A stretch of 9,782 nucleotides of DNA from Chloroflexota bacterium. GTDB taxonomy: Bacteria; Chloroflexota; Anaerolineae; UBA7937; B3-Chlor. Made by a program: the position numbers and the translations under genes. The DNA is taken from positions 1 to 9,782 of the forward strand of contig JAUWYD010000026.1 of the NCBI GenBank assembly GCA_030616025.1, written 5' to 3'. Shown here piece by piece: positions 5,834-9,782 of this stretch. The notes beneath the pieces are model-generated. The model was given only the letters and a program-made list of their open reading frames with translations, was not told the origin of the DNA and ran no database searches. How positions within the stretch are numbered: position 1 is the first letter of the stretch; every line of letters begins with the position of its first letter.

Positions 5834-6042
5834 GGCGGGCAATGGGTAACCCTAATTCCTATTGCCGGTTCTATCCCTGGATGCCTCGCCGCTGGTGGAC
5901 CATGGGTATGAACCCCTGCGCGGCAGGGCCTTATGCCCAAGGCGCCGCGCCAGGCGGGGGAGCCTATGGGCCCTCACCAAGGCCTGGCCCCACGGGCCAA
6001 CGAAAGATAACACACAGTTTGAGAACAACTAGAAAGGAGTAA
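5749..6042 (+). CDS. RG/FG-rich small protein (DUF5320-like N-terminal half)
   Basis: This 97-residue protein starts MPRFGRGRGRGFGRGYW and continues with AGFGRGFGVGRAMG (20-33), an array of FGRG/RGRG units with interspersed Tyr and Trp. It is followed by SYCRFYPWMPRRWWTMG (37-53) and a Pro/Gly/Ala-rich low-complexity tail. Such Gly-Arg-aromatic proteins are found beside NifX-like genes in anaerobes and are usually annotated as DUF5320 or hypothetical. No enzyme motif is visible; Cys39 and Cys57 are the only cysteines. AGGAGG lies 8 bases before the ATG; the ATG four bases earlier (5745) is followed by a stop after six codons. The start overlaps the run-on tail of the preceding gene, and the stop is five bases before the next start. 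I cannot assign a function. Confidence 0.75.
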   Translation: MPRFGRGRGRGFGRGYWPGAGFGRGFGVGRAMGNPNSYCRFYPWMPRRWWTMGMNPCAAGPYAQGAAPGGGAYGPSPRPGPTGQRKITHSLRTTRKE

Positions 6043-6047
6043 GAGCG

Positions 6048-6338
6048 ATGCGTCACCGTTGGATGTGCTATGCCACCGGGTTACCGGGCTGGATGCGCTT
6101 CGGGTACAGCCCTGGATGGGTGGGCAGGAGTCCCACAGGCTTGGGTCCATGCACCACCCACTTCATGACCGGCCAATGGCCGATGCCAGGCGCAGCCCCT
6201 GCATGGGGTGAATGGCCTTGGGCTGGTTTTCAGCCAGCGGTGGATGAACTAGGGGCCCTCAAGACCCAGGCCCAGTGGCTCAGAAGCCAACTGGATGCCA
6301 TTAGCAAAGGCGTCGAGGAACTAGAGAAGGAAGCATAG
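6048..6338 (+). CDS. DUF5320-like small protein with C-terminal coiled coil
   Basis: The 96-residue product begins MRHRWMCYATGLPGWMRFGY, a Trp/Gly/Tyr-rich motif (RWMxYATGLPGWxRFG) that I associate with DUF5320 proteins. A Pro/Trp/Gly-rich middle follows (PMPGAAPAWGEWPWAGF, 45-61), then a heptad-patterned helix from DELGALKTQAQWLRSQL to VEELEKEA (66-96) that should form a coiled coil. AAGGAG is embedded in the end of the preceding gene, nine bases before the ATG. The split between this gene and the one at 5749 looks like one DUF5320 protein divided in two: RG-rich head in one, YATGLPGW plus coiled coil in the other. The very similar helix at the end of the NifX-like protein at 6451 suggests that they may pair. 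Function unknown. Confidence 0.8.
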   Translation: MRHRWMCYATGLPGWMRFGYSPGWVGRSPTGLGPCTTHFMTGQWPMPGAAPAWGEWPWAGFQPAVDELGALKTQAQWLRSQLDAISKGVEELEKEA

Positions 6339-6365
6339 ACAATGACCGTCAGCCGACTGGCAACG

Positions 6366-6411
6366 GGGGAGAACGGCTTCCCTGAAGCGGCCAGGCTTGA
6401 CCGTTCTCCCC
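6366..6411 (+). terminator. Strong hairpin between the DUF5320-like and third nifX-like genes
   Basis: GGGGAGAACGG (6366-6376) pairs perfectly with CCGTTCTCCCC (6401-6411), 11 base pairs with a 24-base loop. The arms extend to ACGG/CCGT with one bulged G. No U run follows (GTCTTCAGCTC), so it is not a classic intrinsic terminator. CTGAAG (6382-6387) in the loop can instead pair with CTTCAG (6414-6419) just downstream, which offers an alternative fold. It may be a processing or stability element or a weak terminator that sets lower expression of the genes after 6451. Confidence 0.5.
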
Positions 6412-6450
6412 GTCTTCAGCTCTAGAAATGGTCCAAATAGGAGGTTGTCA

Positions 6451-7026
6451 ATGAAAGTAGTCGTCAGCGCCATAGGAGAAAGCCTGAGTGCGGAAGCGAG
6501 CCCGATCTTCGGACGTTGCCCTACTTATGTCTTCGTTGACACGGAGACCATGGAGTTCGAAGCGGTGCCCAACCCGGCCATGTCCGCTGCCGGCGGGGCA
6601 GGCATCCAAGCTGCGCAGTTCGTGGTCAGCAGGGGGGTACAAGCTGTCCTTACCGGCAACGTGGGCCCCAAAGCCTTCAATGTTCTGCAAGCAGCCGGGG
6701 TACAGATCTACCCCGTCTCGGCGGGGACGGTGCAGCAGGCGGTTGAAGCCTACAAGGGTGGTCAGTTGCATCCCGTTTCCGGAGCTACGTCTGGACTGGG
6801 GGGAGGCATGGGTATGGGGCGCGGGATGGGCGGTGGCATGGGCCGAGGGATGGGTCGTGGAATGGGCATGGGAGCCGGTCCCTGGGGTGCGCCTGTTATG
6901 CCACCAAGTACCGGTGCTAGACCGTCAGAGGAAGAGATCTCCGAACTGAGGGAGATGGCCCAGTCACTGCAAGAGCAGTTGGACCAAGTCCTGAAGCGGA
7001 TTGAAGAGTTCGAGAAGAAGGAATAA
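6451..7026 (+). CDS. NifX-type cofactor-binding domain with Met-Gly repeat and coiled-coil tail
   Basis: Residues 1-105 are a NifX/NifB-type domain of a different subtype from the two upstream copies: MKVVVSAIGE, SPIFGRCPTYVFVDTETMEF (17-36), NPAMSAAGGAGIQAAQ (41-56), VQAVLTGNVGPKAFNVLQAAG (63-83). This is the common archaeal/bacterial form with the GGAGIQAAQ and TGxVGPxA loops. Residues 114-143 are a low-complexity Gly-Met-Arg repeat with seven methionines at 2- to 4-residue spacing. The end (SEEEISELREMAQSLQEQLDQ, 159-179, to EEFEKKE) is a coiled coil like that of the protein at 6048. The ATG at 6451 follows AGGAGG at good spacing; upstream in-frame starts lie inside the hairpin region and are unlikely. 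The Met run could bind soft metals such as Cu(I); this is inference. 191 residues. Confidence 0.9.
   Translation: MKVVVSAIGESLSAEASPIFGRCPTYVFVDTETMEFEAVPNPAMSAAGGAGIQAAQFVVSRGVQAVLTGNVGPKAFNVLQAAGVQIYPVSAGTVQQAVEAYKGGQLHPVSGATSGLGGGMGMGRGMGGGMGRGMGRGMGMGAGPWGAPVMPPSTGARPSEEEISELREMAQSLQEQLDQVLKRIEEFEKKE
6793..6879 (+). repeat. Gly-Met-Arg coding repeat inside the third nifX-like gene
   Basis: Imperfect GGN-ATG-GGN units encode (G)GMG, GRGM and GGGM in turn. Codons vary between units (GGC, GGT, GGG, GGA; CGC, CGA, CGT), so the repeat is kept at protein level rather than being a fresh DNA slippage product. It links the NifX domain to the coiled coil. Confidence 0.8.
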
Positions 7027-7063
7027 GTGGTCAAGGTCATGATGTAGCCAGTGCAGAACAGGG

Positions 7064-7522
7064 ATGACAAGCATGCTATACGTAGATGAGAAGCGATGCT
7101 CCGGCTGTGGCTTCTGCGTGGACGTATGTCCGGTCGAGGCCATCACCCTGCAAGATGATGTGGCAGCGATTGACCAGAACCTCTGTACTGAGTGTGAGGC
7201 CTGTGCGGCCACCTGCCCCGAAGCAGCCATTCTGACGCTTACAGAACCTGCTCTTGACCCATATGTCGAGCGTGAAATTGCCCCATATGAACGTCAGCAG
7301 GTCACGGTACCCCTTGCCACTAGACTTGCCCCAGCTATTGGATCGGCTCTGTTCTTCCTGGGGCGCGAGGTCGTTCCCCGCGTGGCAGACTATGTCTTGG
7401 ATGCCCTGGACAGAAGGATGACGCCGGGCTCGATTGGCGGCCGTGGTGACACACGGGCAACGCCAGGTGAGGGGGAGACCAGCGGAGGAGGACGTAGGCT
7501 CCGCAGGCGTCACCGAGGGTGA
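7064..7522 (+). CDS. Two-cluster 4Fe-4S ferredoxin with C-terminal extension
   Basis: The N-terminal 55 residues carry two complete cluster motifs: CSGCGFCVDVCP (Cys 12, 15, 18, 22) and CTECEACAATCP (Cys 41, 44, 47, 51), so it should hold two 4Fe-4S clusters and move electrons at low potential in the cytosol. A roughly 100-residue extension follows: an amphipathic or weakly hydrophobic stretch TRLAPAIGSALFFLGREVVP (86-105) and a disordered Gly/Arg-rich end. The second ATG (7073, residue 4) may be the true start because GGGA lies 8 bases before it, while the first has no good site. The gene lies 37 bases after the third nifX-like gene and its TGA overlaps the ATG of the next small ORF, so it is part of the operon. 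It is the likely electron donor for the cluster system (inference). Confidence 0.93.
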   Translation: MTSMLYVDEKRCSGCGFCVDVCPVEAITLQDDVAAIDQNLCTECEACAATCPEAAILTLTEPALDPYVEREIAPYERQQVTVPLATRLAPAIGSALFFLGREVVPRVADYVLDALDRRMTPGSIGGRGDTRATPGEGETSGGGRRLRRRHRG

Positions 7523-7635
7523 TGAGGAGTGTGGTCTACGGTCCCGTGCCATCGTGGCGTCTGGGACTTTCTGAGAAGCGGGGCCACGACTTCCTGGTCA
7601 ACGGCGTGGGAACAGTCATTGAGCTTGGGCATTAA
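7522..7635 (+). pseudogene. Collapsed radical-SAM gene, start only
   Basis: The frame starts in an ATG that overlaps the ferredoxin stop (TGATG), as in an operon. It encodes MRSVVYGPVPSWRLGLS, then 20 residues ending VNGVGTVIELGH and a TAA. The opening resembles the FGPVPSRRLGRSLG N-terminus of a radical-SAM family related to COG0731, whose members continue with a CxxxCxxC cluster motif. That motif and the rest of the enzyme are missing after residue 17, and only 37 codons remain. I interpret it as a radical-SAM gene that lost its middle by deletion; the tail may be the old C-terminus, but I cannot confirm that. The Arg at SRR is Trp here. Some ribosome-site sequence (GAGGG) precedes it, so a peptide could be translated. 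Confidence 0.5.
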
Positions 7636-7697
7636 GTCCCATATCGCTTGAAGCAACAGATGAGGCGATGTACGATGGTTGTAGGAGAGGAGAAAGT

Positions 7698-7937
7698 ATG
7701 CCCATCTACGAGTACCGCTGTGCAAGCTGCGGCGAGCAGACGGAGGTCTTGGTGCGCTCAGGAGGTACGGCCCCCCTCTGTCCTCACTGCGGCAGTCCTC
7801 TCTTGGACAAGTTGTTCTCGGCTCCCTATGTGATGAGTGGGCAAACAACTCGTGCCAAGGGAAGGACCTGTTGCGGTCAAGAGGAGCGATGTGCCACGCC
7901 CCCTTGTTCAATGGATCAAGGCTGCAAAAGGGAATAG
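7698..7937 (+). CDS. FmdB-type zinc-ribbon protein with Cys-rich tail
   Basis: The 79-residue protein begins MPIYEYRCASCGEQTEVLV and has the paired CPHCGSPLLDKLFSAP, i.e. two CxxC knuckles (Cys 8, 11, 28, 31) of the FmdB/CxxC-CxxC regulatory zinc-ribbon family. FmdB was named for a putative regulator linked to formamidase; most members have no proven role. Beyond the usual SAPYVM ending, residues 56-79 carry five more cysteines (CC at 58-59, then 65, 70, 76), which could bind another metal. GGAGAGGAG lies upstream of the ATG at 7698. In this setting a role in metal sensing or cluster handling is plausible but unproven. Confidence 0.88.
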   Translation: MPIYEYRCASCGEQTEVLVRSGGTAPLCPHCGSPLLDKLFSAPYVMSGQTTRAKGRTCCGQEERCATPPCSMDQGCKRE

Positions 7938-7987
7938 GCCAAGAGAGGTAGTCGTTATCTGAGAGCTCAAGATGACAGGGGGCACGT

Positions 7988-8440
7988 TTGATAGTCACAA
8001 GAGGTGAGCGCCCACGGCCCGGCCAGGTCGCCGCTCTTCTGAGAGACCGAGGGAATAGAGTAACCCCGCAACGCCGGGCGATTCTCAGAATCATCGAGGA
8101 GCAAGGAGGACACCTCAGTGCTGACGAGATTTGCTATTTGGCACGGAAGGAGGTTCCTCGGCTCAGCTTGTCCACAGTCTACCGCACACTGGAGCTGCTG
8201 AAGGATCTGGATTTGGTGAGCGAGTTGCATCTAGCTGGCAGCCGCTATCGCTATGAAGCTCAATCCGGGGAACATCAGCACCTGGTATGCCTGGCTTGCG
8301 GCAGGGTGATCGAGTTCCAGTGCGCTCACTGCGCTGAAATGCATCAAAGGCTAGCCGATCAGCGTGGCTTCAAGATCACGGGCAGCCGGGTGGAGTTGTT
8401 CGGGTACTGTGAGGAATGCTCCACGACGAGGAATGACTGA
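7988..8440 (+). CDS. Fur-family metal-responsive transcriptional regulator
   Basis: The 150-residue product has the Fur winged helix: NRVTPQRRAILRIIEEQGGH (23-42), then SADEICYLARKEVP and the recognition helix LSLSTVYRTLELLKDLDLV (59-77). The dimerisation domain has the metal motif HQHLVCLACGRVIEF (96-110) and a final CEEC. Structural zinc ligands are C101, C104, C141 and C144. Regulatory-site ligands by alignment are H42, E90, H96, H98 and E109. The position that is Asp104 in Bacillus PerR is Glu here (E109), which favours an iron or metal sensor over a peroxide sensor. An additional CAHC (112-115) is unusual. The start is TTG at 7988, with AGGGGG upstream and no ATG in frame. It could govern the neighbouring feo operon (inference). 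Confidence 0.93.
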   Translation: MIVTRGERPRPGQVAALLRDRGNRVTPQRRAILRIIEEQGGHLSADEICYLARKEVPRLSLSTVYRTLELLKDLDLVSELHLAGSRYRYEAQSGEHQHLVCLACGRVIEFQCAHCAEMHQRLADQRGFKITGSRVELFGYCEECSTTRND

Positions 8441-8488
8441 TGCAGGGCAGCTTCGTGGCAACATGACCCCCTGTGGAAAGGAAGTCTC

Positions 8489-9349
8489 ATGATTCTGACC
8501 ATTGCCAGCGGCAAGGGTGGTACTGGCAAGACCACAGTCGCCGTCAATCTGGCGTTGTCCCTCATGTCCCAACGCCACGACGGCAAGCTGCTGTTCCTCG
8601 ATTGCGATGTAGAGGAACCGAACGCTCATCTGTTCCTCAAGCCCGTCATCACGCGGCGAGAGGAAGTGAGCGTCATGATACCCCAGGTTGACCCGATTCG
8701 CTGTGCCCATCACGCCCGCTGCACGGTGGTTTGCCAATTCCATGCCATTGCGGCCCTGCCGAACGTGACCCTCGTCTTTCCTGAGTTGTGCCATGGCTGC
8801 GGCGGGTGCATGCTGGAATGCCCTGAGCAGGCGATAGGCGAGGTGCCCCACACTATCGGGATGATAGAGGAAGGCCGGGTCGGCCCCATTGACTTCGCTC
8901 ACGGCATCCTGAACGTAGGCGAACCGATGGCCACGCCCATCATCCGTCAGTTGAAGGGACGAATACGCAACGACTATGACGTCGCGATACTAGATGCTCC
9001 CCCTGGAACAGCATGTCCGGTCGTGGAATCAATGAGGGGAGCAGATCTCGTGCTTATGGTTACCGAGCCAACGCCCTTCGGTCTCCACGACCTGAGGCTT
9101 GCTGTGCAGGTGGCGCGTGACGAACTTGCGTTGCCGGTAGCGGTCGTGGTGAACCATGATGGCGTAGGCGACACAGGAGTGGATGAATACTGCACCGCCG
9201 AGGGGATACCTATCCTGATGCGTATCCCCTTGGACCGCCGGATCGCCGTTGCCTACTCCAAGGGTACACCCTTGGTGGAGGCACTGCCCGAATACCGTGA
9301 CCAGCTGTGTCAGCTCTTCGCCAGTATCAAGCAGGAGGCTAGTGCGTGA
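8489..9349 (+). CDS. MinD-type P-loop ATPase with inserted ferredoxin domain, Cys-to-His variant
   Basis: This 286-residue protein is a MinD/ParA-superfamily ATPase: deviant Walker A GKGGTGKTT (8-16), DCDVEEPNAHL (38-48) and DAPPGT switch, all intact. Between the first strands and the switch it carries a two-cluster ferredoxin insertion at about 65-120. Motif 2 is canonical (CHGCGGCMLECP: C101, C104, C107, C111). Motif 1 reads CAHHARCTVVC, so the second cysteine is His75 between C72 and C78; C82 is present. Such ATPases come in pairs and occur in Orange Protein clusters and other anaerobe operons, where they probably load or move metal clusters. AAAGGAAG lies upstream of the ATG, and its TGA overlaps the GTG of the partner gene, so the two are translationally coupled and probably form a heterodimer. 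Confidence 0.93.
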   Translation: MILTIASGKGGTGKTTVAVNLALSLMSQRHDGKLLFLDCDVEEPNAHLFLKPVITRREEVSVMIPQVDPIRCAHHARCTVVCQFHAIAALPNVTLVFPELCHGCGGCMLECPEQAIGEVPHTIGMIEEGRVGPIDFAHGILNVGEPMATPIIRQLKGRIRNDYDVAILDAPPGTACPVVESMRGADLVLMVTEPTPFGLHDLRLAVQVARDELALPVAVVVNHDGVGDTGVDEYCTAEGIPILMRIPLDRRIAVAYSKGTPLVEALPEYRDQLCQLFASIKQEASA

Positions 9350-9782
9350 AGCAACTCGTCATCTTGAGCGGCAAAGGGGGAACAGGCAAGACCACAGTCG
9401 CGGCAGCATTGGCGCACCTGGCCTGTCAAGACTCCTCCATCGTGTTGGTGGATGCCGATGTGGACGCGGCCAACCTGGAACTGGTGTTGTCACCTCAGGT
9501 GCGAGAAGAAAACGCCTTCTTCAGCAGCAAGGTGGCTGTTACTGATCCAGAACTGTGTACGGCGTGTGGCACCTGTGAGGAGGTCTGTCGCTTCGATGCC
9601 GTTATCGCTCCCGACGAGAGATCAGATTCCGATCCCTATTCCATAGATCCTGTGGCCTGCGAGGGCTGCGCAGTTTGCCATTATCAGTGCCCCGCTGAGG
9701 CGATCCGCATGGAGGAACCACAAGATGGCCTCTGGTTCCGCTCCGATACCCCCTTCGGCCCCCTAGTTCATGCCCACCTTTT
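9346..9782 (+). CDS. MinD-type P-loop ATPase with inserted ferredoxin domain, partner (cut by window end)
   Basis: The frame is open from a GTG at 9346 to the window edge, giving 145 residues. GTGA overlaps the stop of the preceding gene and AGGAGG lies 8 bases upstream. Visible parts are Walker A GKGGTGKTT (9-17), VDADVDAANLEL (35-46) and a complete two-cluster ferredoxin insertion: CTACGTCEEVC (C71, C74, C77, C81) and CEGCAVCHYQCP (C105, C108, C111, C115). All eight cysteines are in place, unlike its neighbour. The rest of the ATPase domain lies beyond the window. It is the natural partner of the preceding ATPase, which it resembles in order of domains. Confidence 0.92.
   Translation, partial: MKQLVILSGKGGTGKTTVAAALAHLACQDSSIVLVDADVDAANLELVLSPQVREENAFFSSKVAVTDPELCTACGTCEEVCRFDAVIAPDERSDSDPYSIDPVACEGCAVCHYQCPAEAIRMEEPQDGLWFRSDTPFGPLVHAHL

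Noticed and set aside
5315..5842. Minus-strand open frame of 175 codons opposite the second nifX-like gene
   Set aside because: A similar shorter frame occurs opposite the first paralogue because the DNA is related; it mirrors the plus-strand code and shows no motif of its own.
6397..6450. Upstream extension of the third nifX-like gene by 18 codons
   Set aside because: The extension codes through the hairpin arm, has no ribosome site, and the ATG at 6451 has a strong AGGAGG and matches the start of the family.
1..9782. Nitrogenase (nif) locus, because of the NifX-type genes
   Set aside because: No nifH, nifD, nifK, nifE, nifN or nifB is present. NifX-type domains are widespread in non-fixing anaerobes.
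1..9782. CRISPR array, tRNA, rRNA, insertion sequence or sigma54 promoter
   Set aside because: I saw no spaced direct repeats, cloverleaf sequence, transposase or terminal inverted repeats, and no clear GG-N10-GC element at the operon starts.

Overview
The window looks like part of the chromosome of an anaerobic bacterium, with moderately high GC judged by eye and ATG, GTG and TTG starts. The supporting signs are a ferrous-iron (Feo) importer, many 4Fe-4S ferredoxin motifs, MinD-type ATPases with inserted ferredoxin domains, several NifX/NifB-type cofactor-binding proteins, and Gly/Arg/Trp-rich DUF5320-like small proteins. An uncultured Chloroflexota-like anaerobe fits, but no rRNA or taxonomic marker is present, so this is only an inference.

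Left part, minus strand (1-2570): a feo operon reading leftwards. A perfect-consensus sigma70 promoter (2540-2568) is followed by an unannotated 41-aa ORF (2345-2470), feoA, feoB, and the first 19 codons of a FeoC-like winged-helix gene cut by the window edge.

Middle (2571-3155): no intact gene. The plus strand carries a decayed reading frame with a recognisable helix-turn-helix followed by an in-frame TAG.

Right part, plus strand (3156-9782): a second perfect-consensus promoter (3156-3184) precedes a long same-strand gene run: a PadR-type regulator; a cysteine-free Mrp/ApbC ATPase; two paralogous NifX-like proteins separated by a duplication scar; an RG/FG-rich small protein; a coiled-coil DUF5320-like protein; a hairpin; a third NifX-like protein with a Met-Gly repeat and coiled-coil tail; a two-cluster ferredoxin; a 37-codon radical-SAM remnant; an FmdB-type zinc ribbon; a Fur-family regulator; and two MinD/ferredoxin ATPases, the second cut by the window end.

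The right-hand cluster resembles in gene content the Orange Protein/MrpORP systems of sulfate reducers (MinD/Mrp ATPases plus NifX-type proteins that can hold Mo-Cu or Fe-S clusters). I infer a metal-cluster assembly or carrier system controlled by PadR- and Fur-type regulators and set beside iron import. Its main oddities are an Mrp with no cysteine at all, a MinD ferredoxin domain with one Cys ligand replaced by His, a fossil of a tandem mrp-nifX-small-gene duplication, and a collapsed radical-SAM gene.
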